From Jonesia quinghaiensis DSM 15701 (lineage in GTDB: Bacteria > Actinomycetota > Actinomycetes > Actinomycetales > Cellulomonadaceae), in the NCBI RefSeq assembly GCF_000423205.1, contig NZ_AUHN01000013.1, positions 1-39,596 on the forward strand: a DNA stretch of 39,596 nucleotides. Reading direction: 5' to 3'. The notes beneath the pieces were generated by a model, which did not search any database, was not told the DNA's origin, and was given only the letters and a program-made list of their open reading frames with translations. Position 1 is the first letter of the stretch, and the number at the start of each line of letters is the position of its first letter. This document shows, piece by piece, positions 32,528 through 39,596 of this stretch. The translations under genes and the position numbers were made by a program.

Positions 32528-33544
32528 GTGACACTATCCGAGAGCAATAGCGAGGCAGTGGACTTTTCTCCGCACCTTCATGGTTGGATTGAAACGCTGC
32601 TTTACCTGTGTAGTCGTGGTGAGGTGCTGGGTATTCCCTTAGCGGAACGTCGTGCTCTGGAGGGGCTTGTTCCTGATCACCATGACATTCAACGCCCTCA
32701 ATTTGCTTTATACGATGAAGTCAGTGCCCCACATGACGAGATTGATTCGTGGTTTAACCAGGCCGATTGGCAAACGAGATTCCTCATTATTGCCGGCGAA
32801 CAGTCTAGGTTACTTGGCGGGGCAGGTGAGGGCTTCAGTGTTCCTGCAGATAAAGCACCACTGCTGGAGAAGTATGCACAATGGTTTGCACAGATTCTCC
32901 GCGACCATCTGACCCTAGGGAACGATTACTACTTAAGCGCACGGGTCTTACCGGACCCTGCAATTCGTGAAGTTCACGCCAATCCACACTCCCTCATACT
33001 TATGGACCCGGCTGTTGAATCAAGTCAGTGGTGGACAACCCCTAACTATCTTCGCCCTCAATCGTGGCCGCTGACTTATTCTCGGCGTTTCGTTCCAGCT
33101 ACTGGACGGTTGTCCGTACTCACCAGTGCGGAGCTGTTCGTCGAAGACACGACGCGCGACATCGTTGAAGATCTCATTGACGGCAAACAATCAGTTAATG
33201 CTGAAGTTGCTGGCCGCCGTGGAAGGCTGTGGGGGAAAGACATGTGGGACAGGCCAGATAGATTGCCGGTGTACACCGTTAACTCGGGTTCTGACTTCGC
33301 TGATCTTGTTGCCCGATTCCCACATATCATTCCGCCCAACACCCGCCACACGCTCAGAGACACCCTCACTGTTGGTGCCCGCATTGACGTTATCCCCGAT
33401 TGGGCGCAGATAGCCCAACACTATTCAGGCGTCTTTGTCAGCGCTGAAGCGTTTCTCCGCGACACATGGTTACCGTTACAAACCCCCCATGGTTTAACGG
33501 TCATGACCAACTGGGCACCAGAAACCCTCTACCGCATCCGCTGA
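32528..33544 (+). CDS. Unrecognised 338-aa soluble protein next to an ABC exporter
   Basis: The frame is long with consistent codon use and is probably real, but I recognise no domain. There is no signal peptide or membrane helix. It is rich in Trp and acidic residues; blocks such as HLHGWIETLLYLCSRG, WFNQADWQTRFLIIAGEQSR and LMDPAVESSQWWTTPNYLRPQ may be useful as search seeds. The GTG start has no good ribosome binding site (a 9-bp repeat GTGTAGGTG at 32507 and 32522 covers it). The gene precedes the two permeases and ATPase by 57 bp in the same direction, so it probably belongs to that operon, perhaps as a regulator, modifier or immunity factor; this is inference. Confidence 0.65.
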   Translation: MTLSESNSEAVDFSPHLHGWIETLLYLCSRGEVLGIPLAERRALEGLVPDHHDIQRPQFALYDEVSAPHDEIDSWFNQADWQTRFLIIAGEQSRLLGGAGEGFSVPADKAPLLEKYAQWFAQILRDHLTLGNDYYLSARVLPDPAIREVHANPHSLILMDPAVESSQWWTTPNYLRPQSWPLTYSRRFVPATGRLSVLTSAELFVEDTTRDIVEDLIDGKQSVNAEVAGRRGRLWGKDMWDRPDRLPVYTVNSGSDFADLVARFPHIIPPNTRHTLRDTLTVGARIDVIPDWAQIAQHYSGVFVSAEAFLRDTWLPLQTPHGLTVMTNWAPETLYRIR

Positions 33545-33601
33545 ATCCAAAACCCAGAGAACTATGTGAAGCATCGGGTATCGAAAAAAAGGGGAGGTGC
33601 T

Positions 33602-34627
33602 GTGCAGGGGCGAAAGGTAATGACAGCACTGACCATCAGTGCATTCTTCATGGTGTGGATCGCCCTAGGGTGGCAGTTCCACCACACCGCATACGGGAGA
33701 AACGCCACGGCGCTTGGATATTCTGGGCCCGGTGTTGAAGTGGTCGCACTGTACGACCCGTCGCCCGGATCAGCCGACAATCCTGTTGCTGACATCGCTA
33801 GCCTTTTTGACCTGTCCATTGCGTATGAGAGGCAACTAAACTCAGGGGTGCTCACCATCACCGACCCTGAGCAACGTTTCAACACCCAGGGCGGGCCACT
33901 CCTTCCTCACGACCTCGCTCACAATGAAACGGCCAGTTGGGTTGGTGTCAGTGAAGCAGTCCCTATCACCGACCATGACGTTGCGGTGAGTATCAGCCCG
34001 GACTTTCACGGCACAGTCCTCGACCCGGTACCTTCAGGCCTTTCACTCATCGGTTCACTGCAAGCCGCCTATGTATCTCAAGATATTCAGCCCTTTATTG
34101 ACGGCAGGTATTACTTCGCTGGTGAGTATGTTGCAGACACTGACGGCATTGATCACATTGTTGGTCGAATGGAAGCACAAGGGTTCAGCATTGTTGCTGT
34201 GACCCCCTTTGCTGATAATTCAAACCTTTCTCGGGCAATTGAAAGTAACATGTCAGGCCGTTATCTGATTGTGCTGGGGCTGTTCTTCACAGTAGTGGTG
34301 GTGTCCACCTATGTTGTGCTGCAGGGGCATGCTGCCGCGCATCGGAAAAACCTTGAAGCCCTTGCCGTGTGCGGCGGAGACAGCCGACACCTGAAGCGCG
34401 CTACTTACAGCGCATTGCTCAAACCCGTGTTGGCTGGATTTGCCATAGCCTTGGTGGTTTCCAGTGGCTTACATGCCTATTTACAACCACTCTCCGGTAT
34501 AGCTCACGCAGAAGCCATCAGCATTATTGTGCTGCCATTGAGTGCCGCAATGATCAACCTCTTTGCCATAGCAAAAATGGTGACCAATAGGGCTGTGCGG
34601 AAGGTGGGGCATGTACTCCCTCTTTAA
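33602..34627 (+). CDS. FtsX/MacB-like ABC transporter permease 1
   Basis: The 341-aa membrane protein has one N-terminal helix (about residues 8-26), a large extracytoplasmic domain (about 30-225) and three C-terminal helices, the layout of type VII (MacB/FtsX) ABC permeases. The GTG at 33602 is preferred over GTG 33566 because GGGGAGG lies four bases before it. The C-terminal helices surround a cytoplasmic AVCGGDSRHLKRATY loop, where FtsX-type proteins contact the ATPase. Its end overlaps the next permease by 17 nt. Such transporters use ATP to move the periplasmic-type domain and export peptides or lipoproteins, or resist antimicrobials. Confidence 0.72.
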   Translation: MQGRKVMTALTISAFFMVWIALGWQFHHTAYGRNATALGYSGPGVEVVALYDPSPGSADNPVADIASLFDLSIAYERQLNSGVLTITDPEQRFNTQGGPLLPHDLAHNETASWVGVSEAVPITDHDVAVSISPDFHGTVLDPVPSGLSLIGSLQAAYVSQDIQPFIDGRYYFAGEYVADTDGIDHIVGRMEAQGFSIVAVTPFADNSNLSRAIESNMSGRYLIVLGLFFTVVVVSTYVVLQGHAAAHRKNLEALAVCGGDSRHLKRATYSALLKPVLAGFAIALVVSSGLHAYLQPLSGIAHAEAISIIVLPLSAAMINLFAIAKMVTNRAVRKVGHVLPL

Positions 34628-35705
34628 CCGCCTCGTCAGCGACATCAGCAGAACAATAGGGCTGTTGCTATCCCTGGGAGCGACAACTTTTGTGATGGCG
34701 ACACTTGGCACGTACCTAGCGATTTTTGCGAATGAATATGTCATCACCACACGGCTTGACGGGCAGCAACCAGCAGCTGAACTGGCGTTTCTTCGCGTCA
34801 TTGATCCGCAAGCATCAATGCTCTCCAGCCTAAATGTTGACAATGGCGATGAGAGCGGCAGTGGAGACGACGCCGGTTTGACGTTTGGCGCTGCGGATGC
34901 CAACGCCCCTGGGGTTCCCTTACTCCTTGACAGGATGGTCACTGATCCCCGCCTGACCATCGCGGGGCCAATTGATAGGTTTGGTCTCACGCCGACAAAC
35001 TATTTTCCTGACCCGCAAGGTGTGGTCATCGTCGGGGCTGACCCACCCGATGCAGGCACCGATACTTACATTCAAGGAACCGGGCACGTTATCCCCACCC
35101 GCGGTAAAGCCGTGTATCAGGTAACCCCAGAGGTGTTTGATTCCGTGTTTGATGCACGCACTCTTGCCCCCGGGGAACTCATGTCCACCGTGACCTGCCG
35201 TTGTGGAGTGATCGAACTCCAGAACATTGCTGACAAGATGACCTTGGCTGAGCAGGTAGCGGAAACAGGGCGGGTGTATTACGCGCTGGGGTACCAAGAC
35301 ATTCGCGGCGAAGAGAGTTTCTATCGTGTGTCGTCCTCAGTGTGGAACCTTGTTTTGAGTGTCGCTGTGATTGCTGTTTTTGCTGGGATGGTGGTCTCGT
35401 TGTGCCAACGCATCTGGGGCCTTCACAAGCTTCCATGCAGAATTGACCGGCTCAATGGGGCATCGCACGGCGCTTTGCAGGCGCGCTTTCATGTGCAAAT
35501 TCTGTTCGCGTTTACGCTTCCGGCGGTAGGTGGGTTTTTGCTGGTCAATATTGGGGTTGGTTCGACAGGTTTCCCGCCAGCGTTTACTGAGAACGCAACC
35601 CGCGCCATCATCGCGGGATTGTTGGCCGTACACATTATTGCGTCGCTGCCCGCAACGGTTGCTATCCGGCGCATGTGCAATTATTCCCACGGAATATTGA
35701 GGTAA
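34611..35705 (+). CDS. FtsX/MacB-like ABC transporter permease 2
   Basis: The 364-aa product has the same 1 + 3 helix layout as its neighbour: an N-terminal helix about 15-40, a long extracytoplasmic part about 41-240, then helices about 244-265, 290-310 and 325-345. Sequence similarity to permease 1 is not obvious, so the pair would form a heterodimer. GGAAGGTGGGGC before the ATG supports the start, and the gene overlaps permease 1 by 17 nt. The extracytoplasmic part holds a C-R-C pair (TVTCRCGV) and an acidic, Gly/Asp-rich low-complexity segment. Cargo unknown. Confidence 0.72.
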   Translation: MYSLFNRLVSDISRTIGLLLSLGATTFVMATLGTYLAIFANEYVITTRLDGQQPAAELAFLRVIDPQASMLSSLNVDNGDESGSGDDAGLTFGAADANAPGVPLLLDRMVTDPRLTIAGPIDRFGLTPTNYFPDPQGVVIVGADPPDAGTDTYIQGTGHVIPTRGKAVYQVTPEVFDSVFDARTLAPGELMSTVTCRCGVIELQNIADKMTLAEQVAETGRVYYALGYQDIRGEESFYRVSSSVWNLVLSVAVIAVFAGMVVSLCQRIWGLHKLPCRIDRLNGASHGALQARFHVQILFAFTLPAVGGFLLVNIGVGSTGFPPAFTENATRAIIAGLLAVHIIASLPATVAIRRMCNYSHGILR

Positions 35706-35710
35706 TTATT

Positions 35711-36418
35711 GTGAGCAGTACCGTCCTTCACGCAACAGGCGTGAGTAAAAGCTTCCGTGATGGTAAAGAAACACGTCTCATTGTTCAGGGCGCTGATCTT
35801 ACGGTTAGTGCAGGCGACATGGTGGGGGTCGTGGGGCCTTCTGGTAGCGGTAAATCGACGCTACTTGCCATGGTGGGCGGGTTGCTTCGCCCCGATGACG
35901 GACAGGTGATTCTTGCCGGTGAACTGGTTGACTACAGTAAACCCTCAACAGTGGCCCGGCTACGCAGGGAGTTCCTTGGGTGGATTTCCCAGGATTACGG
36001 CCTTGTGCCGAACGAGTCAGTGGCGCAGAGCGTTTCCTTGCCGCTGATATTTGATAAACCCCGCCTCACACGAGCCGCACGAGGCACAGCAGTGAAAGAA
36101 GCGCTAAAGACTGCTGGGTTGGACATTCCCACGTGGCGCCAAGTGGGGAAGTTGTCTGGTGGGGAGCGCCAACGAGTAGCGATTGCGCGGGCGCTGGTGC
36201 GCAAACCCACCCTCCTGATCGCGGATGAACCAACAGCCGCGCTCGATGAAGCAACGGGGCGCACCATCGTCGATAATTTCCGTGCAATTGCGGATTCAGG
36301 AACCGCTGTTCTCGTTGCCACCCACGACCCGCAGGTTATTGACGCGTGTGATCGCCTGTACCAGTTCAATGGCAACCACCTCGTGGAAGCAACACCTACT
36401 AAAAGCAACAACGCGTAA
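35711..36418 (+). CDS. ABC transporter ATP-binding protein (LolD/MacB type)
   Basis: The 235-aa ATPase has the Walker A motif GPSGSGKST, a Q-loop in WISQDYGLVPNESV, the signature LSGGERQRVAIARAL and Walker B LLIADEPTAALDEATG. This LolD/FtsE-like subfamily serves FtsX/MacB-type permeases, matching the two genes before it. GTG 35711 is chosen because it lies six bases after the permease stop, with GAGG nine bases upstream; the extended frame overlaps permease 2 with no family similarity. It ends 20 bp from the convergent map stop. Confidence 0.9.
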   Translation: MSSTVLHATGVSKSFRDGKETRLIVQGADLTVSAGDMVGVVGPSGSGKSTLLAMVGGLLRPDDGQVILAGELVDYSKPSTVARLRREFLGWISQDYGLVPNESVAQSVSLPLIFDKPRLTRAARGTAVKEALKTAGLDIPTWRQVGKLSGGERQRVAIARALVRKPTLLIADEPTAALDEATGRTIVDNFRAIADSGTAVLVATHDPQVIDACDRLYQFNGNHLVEATPTKSNNA

Positions 36419-36438
36419 GCGAACCGTCCCCTGGCGAT

Positions 36439-37212
36439 TTATTCAGGTCGTTGGGTGAGGATTTCCGCCCCATCCTCCGTGATAGCGATGGTGTGTTCGC
36501 TGTGTGCGGTGCGGCACCCGGTGGCGCTGCGTAGCGTCCACCCGTCGGCGTCTGTGATCAGTTCATCGGTGTCCGCCATAATCCACGGTTCCAGGGCAAG
36601 CATCAGCCCTGGGCGTAGTGTGTAGCCGCGCCCTGGGCGGCCAATGTTGGAGACGTGTGGGTCTTGGTGCATCGTTGACCCGATACCGTGGCCACCAAAA
36701 TCGGTGTTTATCAGATAGCCAGCATCGTGCAACACGCTGCCCATAGCAAAGGAAATGTCGCCGATGCGCACCCCCGGCCCAGCAGCATCGATACCTGCCT
36801 GCAAGGCCTGTTCGGTGGTTGCGATCATCGCAATGTCATCCGCATGACGGGGCTTACCCACAATGAAACTCAATGCTGAGTCCGCCGCAATGCCACCTGT
36901 GAGGAGTGCGAGATCGACAGTCACAAGGTCGCCGTCGACTAAGGCGTAGTCGTGGGGGAGCCCATGCAATACGGCGTCATTTACTGAGGTGCAGATGTAG
37001 TGGCCAAAAGGCCCGCTCCCAAATGACGGTGCGTAGTCGACGTAGCAAGATGTTGCCCCAGCATCAAGGATCATTTCTTTTGCCCACTGGTCGATTTCCA
37101 GCAGGTTTGTACCTACGGTGGCGCGGGTTTTCACCGTATGCAAAATGTTCGCAACAAGCGCCCCTGAGGTGCGTGCGTGGGAGATTTCGGCGGGGTTGAG
37201 GATCTCAATCAT
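36439..37212 (-). CDS. map: Methionine aminopeptidase, type I
   Basis: The enzyme removes the initiator Met from nascent proteins. The 257-aa product has the five metal ligands Asp100, Asp111, His175, Glu208 and Glu239, plus His83, spaced as in the E. coli enzyme (97, 108, 171, 204, 235, 79). There is no N-terminal zinc-finger extension. ATG 37212 (MIEILNPAEI) is chosen from family N-termini; ATG 37236 would add eight residues. It is not in the usual adk-map ribosomal cluster, so it may be a second copy. It is divergent from an XRE regulator with 65 bp between. Confidence 0.93.
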   Translation of the reverse strand: MIEILNPAEISHARTSGALVANILHTVKTRATVGTNLLEIDQWAKEMILDAGATSCYVDYAPSFGSGPFGHYICTSVNDAVLHGLPHDYALVDGDLVTVDLALLTGGIAADSALSFIVGKPRHADDIAMIATTEQALQAGIDAAGPGVRIGDISFAMGSVLHDAGYLINTDFGGHGIGSTMHQDPHVSNIGRPGRGYTLRPGLMLALEPWIMADTDELITDADGWTLRSATGCRTAHSEHTIAITEDGAEILTQRPE

Positions 37213-37238
37213 CAAAAAACTCTTTTCAACATCCAATA

Positions 37239-37271
37239 ACTATCCCGGTAATACTATCCCGCCGCTAGACT
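37239..37271. promoter_or_regulatory. Divergent map/XRE promoter with direct repeats
   Basis: ACTATCCCG occurs at 37239-37247 and 37253-37261 (14-bp period). TAGACT (37266-37271) is a -10 six bases before the XRE ATG, so that message is probably leaderless. On the minus strand TAGTAT (37256-37251) could be the map -10. The repeats overlap both promoters and may bind the XRE protein. Confidence 0.5.
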
Positions 37272-37277
37272 GGGTGC

Positions 37278-37580
37278 ATGGTTAGGTTGCCACTTTCCCC
37301 ACTGGACATTGAGCGTGGACAGCGCCTTGGTGCGCTTCTTCGTGATGCGCGAGGAGAGCGCACGATGCTCGACGTTGCCTTAGCAGCTGGAGTGTCCCCT
37401 GAAACTCTGCGGAAGATTGAATCGGGACGTGTAGCAACGCCCGCCTTTTCAACGATTGCCGCAATCACCGATGTGCTGGGGATATCCCTGGACGCTGTCT
37501 GGTTAGAGATCAATCCGCCGGAACGAGCAGGCGAATCGGGGCAAGGCGCCCCGGAGCTTCGGGCGAAGATCGCCTCTTAA
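37278..37580 (+). CDS. XRE-family HTH transcriptional regulator
   Basis: The 100-aa protein is almost all Cro/C1-type helix-turn-helix (about residues 12-70; recognition region AGVSPETLRKIESGR followed by PAFSTIAAITDVLGISLDAVW), with a short polar tail. No sensor domain is present. It has no ribosome binding site but a -10 element six bases before the ATG, so leaderless translation is likely. Position suggests it controls itself and the divergent map gene. Confidence 0.85.
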   Translation: MVRLPLSPLDIERGQRLGALLRDARGERTMLDVALAAGVSPETLRKIESGRVATPAFSTIAAITDVLGISLDAVWLEINPPERAGESGQGAPELRAKIAS

Positions 37581-37586
37581 CAGCCA

Positions 37587-37634
37587 CACGCATGAGGGCC
37601 ACACCATCGTGTGATGGTGTGGCCCTCATGCGTG
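37587..37634. terminator. Bidirectional hairpin terminator
   Basis: Arms 37587-37608 and 37613-37634 form a perfect 22-bp stem with loop GTGT between the convergent XRE and YceI genes. There is no T-run, but stem length and position make a two-way terminator very likely. Confidence 0.9.
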
Positions 37635-37639
37635 AAGTA

Positions 37640-38386
37640 TCAGGACGCTGCTTGCTCCAAGTTGAGCAGGAACTCAACAGAGCCATCTGGCTCTACGCTG
37701 ACGAAGCCAAGGTCTGGCGCGTCAACACCGAAGTCAGCGAAAGTAATGGGAATGCTGCCCGCTACCTGCACTCCGCTACCGTCAACAGCTGCTTGAAGCT
37801 CTGCGGTGACGGGTTGGGTTTCACCAGCAACGGTCAGTTCACCGGGAACGGACATTGTGGAACTGGCGCCGTTTGCGAGAAGGTCGGCGACGTCAACGGG
37901 CTCAGTGAGTGTGAACTCAGCGGTTGGGAATTCGCTGGTGCGTAGTGTGTTTTCCCGGAAGTAGTCATCGCGGCGGCCTTCGTCAGTGGTGATTGACGCG
38001 GTGTCCACGGTAATAGCCCCTGACTCGAGGGACTGATCTGCGACGGTGAATGTACCGGTGACGTCTTCTGTGCGGCCTACAACGGTGACATCCGTACCGT
38101 TGAGGACTTCGTCTACTCGGTAGCCAGCGTAGGACCCGGTACCTACCTGCCAGTCGCCCGATGCATCAGTCAGAGTGCTCTCTGGGGTGGTGTCACCACC
38201 GGCGGGGTCCGCTGATGCGGTGGCGACGGTGGGTGCTTCAGGTGCTTCGCCAACGATGTAGTCGCGGTAGATGATCGGGCCAACAAATGCGACGAGGAGG
38301 CCCAAGACGACAACGACTATTACGCCGATGATGATGTTCCGGCGTCTGTTCTGAGCGGGCGGGGCTGATGGTTGTGTGTTGCTCAT
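37640..38386 (-). CDS. Membrane-anchored YceI-family protein
   Basis: The 248-aa product has a polar N-terminus, one membrane helix (about 17-40) and a Pro/Ala/Thr-rich linker leading to a YceI domain (about 78-246), recognised by GTYxxD-like start WQVGTGSYAGYRVDEVLNG, SITTDEGRRDDYFREN and the C-terminal ITFADFGVDAPDLGFVSVEPDGSVEFLLNL. YceI proteins form a lipocalin-like barrel that binds isoprenoids in some cases. Here it would sit outside the membrane; the ligand is unknown. AAAGGA lies five bases before the ATG. The gene is monocistronic. Confidence 0.9.
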   Translation of the reverse strand: MSNTQPSAPPAQNRRRNIIIGVIVVVVLGLLVAFVGPIIYRDYIVGEAPEAPTVATASADPAGGDTTPESTLTDASGDWQVGTGSYAGYRVDEVLNGTDVTVVGRTEDVTGTFTVADQSLESGAITVDTASITTDEGRRDDYFRENTLRTSEFPTAEFTLTEPVDVADLLANGASSTMSVPGELTVAGETQPVTAELQAAVDGSGVQVAGSIPITFADFGVDAPDLGFVSVEPDGSVEFLLNLEQAAS

Positions 38387-39016
38387 AGTGATCCTTTCGC
38401 GGGGTCGGATTCAGCAATCACGGGGTGGTGTGCCTGATGAACTGTGTTCGTACCGTAAAGAGGCTTCCTTGGCGTTCGCTGTGGGTGGGCTGGGGAGAGA
38501 CCGGGGGAGCAAGAAAAATCCCAACACGTGAGAAAAAGTGACGTGGGTTCCCTCTACCCAAAATAGGCGGTTATTTATTCATGAGCGAGAGGAAGTAGTC
38601 AGAAATGAGAGAAAAACGGCAAGCAGCAATCCCACTATGTGAGAATTCCTCAAGTTGTGACGGAGAACGCCGATGTAGATGTCACCATCTCTTTCCTCTT
38701 GCCATTAGCCGCTTAATCTGGATGAGGATGTCGATAATATGAGCGTTAAGTTCCTTTTGGTGTCTCAATGAACGAGATTGCAGTCTTGTAGACATATTTC
38801 ACCCGCTATTTCACCCGCTAAGGGCCTCCCGGAGCACCTTTTTGCCCATGTGGACCTCTCTCCATCAGTGCTGATGGTGTTCAACGGCCCATTGTTCGCG
38901 CGTCATCGACTGCGTATTCATTAAGCGATCTTGGGGGAGATCGCGACTGCATATCTGTGCAGTTGCCGGAGTTATGAGTGGGTGGGCCCACTCGGTGCGA
39001 AATGGCAGATTGAACA
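38387..39016. other. 630-bp intergenic region with small repeats
   Basis: No gene was recognised. It holds two tandem copies of TATTTCACCCGC (38795-38818), a palindrome CATCAG-TG-CTGATG (38863-38876), an inverted repeat ACTGCA-n6-TGCAGT (38946-38963) and a short hairpin GAGTGGG/CCCACTC (38976-38993) close to the next start. These may regulate the secreted protein that follows. AT content is somewhat higher than in the genes. Confidence 0.6.
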
Positions 39017-39596
39017 ATGACAACAAGGTTTATGCGCGCAGCGCGAATCCTCGCTGCAGCGGCACTTTCAACGGCTCTCATCACGGTTCCCGCGCTTCCA
39101 AGCAGCGCCACACCAGATGACGGAGCGACATACAACTCAGCAGGAGAGATTCTCACCTATGAGGTGGGTGGGTTCGTCCTGACACAACAGGGTGTCAGCC
39201 TCAAAAACGGTAAAAAGTTTGGGGACGCCTCTCACATCAACATCACGGTGCTCGACGCTTTGAAAACCACAGGTGACGCTGAGTTTTCCCGGAACTTCCA
39301 CATCGAAGGCCCGTGCATCTACACAGGCTGGTCACCACAGTGCAACACCCCAAATGCATGGGGTCTCACCAAGGGCGACATTGCGAGCTACGCAGGCAAG
39401 TCATTCGTCCCGTGGAGCGCCCTAGGGATCAAGCTCACTCCTGAGACCTGCATCAAGTGGGTCCAGGTAGAAGGTTTCAACGAACACTTCGGGGAAGAAA
39501 AGTGGAAGGGCAAGAAATTCTGCGGGTGCAAAACACCTGAGAAGCCTGAGACCCCGGTGACTCCTGAGGAACCAACTGAGCCTGAGACCCCGGTGA
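39017..39596 (+). CDS. Secreted protein, 3' end beyond the window
   Basis: The frame is open from ATG 39017 to the window edge (193 codons seen). It starts with an n-region of basic residues and a hydrophobic Ala/Leu stretch ending near PSSAT (about residue 32), a typical Sec signal peptide. The next about 140 residues contain six cysteines, suggesting disulphides outside the cell. The visible end is an acidic Glu/Pro/Thr repeat (EKPETPVTPEEPTEPETPV), of the kind that spans the wall before an LPXTG anchor or a second domain. The domain is not recognised; the anchor is a guess because the end is missing. ATG 39032 is a second start option. Confidence 0.72.
   Translation, partial: MTTRFMRAARILAAAALSTALITVPALPSSATPDDGATYNSAGEILTYEVGGFVLTQQGVSLKNGKKFGDASHINITVLDALKTTGDAEFSRNFHIEGPCIYTGWSPQCNTPNAWGLTKGDIASYAGKSFVPWSALGIKLTPETCIKWVQVEGFNEHFGEEKWKGKKFCGCKTPEKPETPVTPEEPTEPETPV

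Noticed and set aside
31609-36420. Mobile island integrated at tRNA-Thr
   Set aside because: No integrase, transposase or second copy of the tRNA 3' end was seen; kept only as a possibility under the small-ORF finding.

Overview
The window looks like a chromosomal segment of a facultatively anaerobic actinobacterium. The evidence is the GC-rich, GTG-start-rich genes, a lysine/alanine-rich topoisomerase I tail, a DivIVA-domain protein, a NirB/NirD/NnaR nitrite module, a topA-tmk-holB order and several probably leaderless promoters. Order Micrococcales (for example a Jonesia-like genus) is a guess from gene content and moderate GC, not proven. No insertion sequence, phage or CRISPR array was seen.

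Layout. (1) 1-1450: the 3' end of a 23S rRNA gene, a 5S rRNA gene and terminator, a GNAT acetyltransferase, then a second, slightly divergent 5S gene with its own terminator. (2) 1504-2805: a membrane-anchored CAP-domain protein. (3) 3247-7045: a ROK repressor divergent from galT-galK (Leloir pathway, no galE here). (4) 7138-7761: a small protein made of four DivIVA-type repeats, then about 790 bp without a convincing gene. (5) 8552-11139: anaerobic class III ribonucleotide reductase nrdD-nrdG, preceded by a DosR/DevR-like inverted repeat and NrdR-like boxes. (6) 11222-14757: an endonuclease/phosphatase-fold protein, a methyltransferase and an AI-2E-family transporter.

(7) 14765-19968: nitrite assimilation. 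nirD lies divergent from nirB-SUMT-nnaR; the last three overlap by 4 nt at each junction. SUMT makes the siroheme precursor that NirB needs, and the HemD-winged-helix protein matches the nitrate/nitrite regulator NnaR. A four-half-site GlnR-like box and a perfect 17-bp palindrome lie between nirD and nirB. (8) 19909-22178: a histidine kinase and response regulator pair whose kinase end overlaps nnaR antisense. (9) 22320-31467: PAP2 phosphatase, topA, Gfo/Idh/MocA oxidoreductase, HAD phosphatase, tmk, holB and a secreted alpha/beta-hydrolase lipoprotein. (10) 31566-31638: tRNA-Thr(CGT).

(11) 31774-36418: the most accessory-looking part. It holds two small membrane ORFs, an unrecognised 338-aa soluble protein, two dissimilar FtsX/MacB-like permeases and an ABC ATPase, all tightly spaced. 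This is the best candidate for an undescribed system. (12) 36439-39596: methionine aminopeptidase divergent from an XRE regulator, a membrane-anchored YceI protein, about 630 bp of non-coding DNA with several small repeats, and the start of a secreted cysteine-containing protein cut off by the window end.
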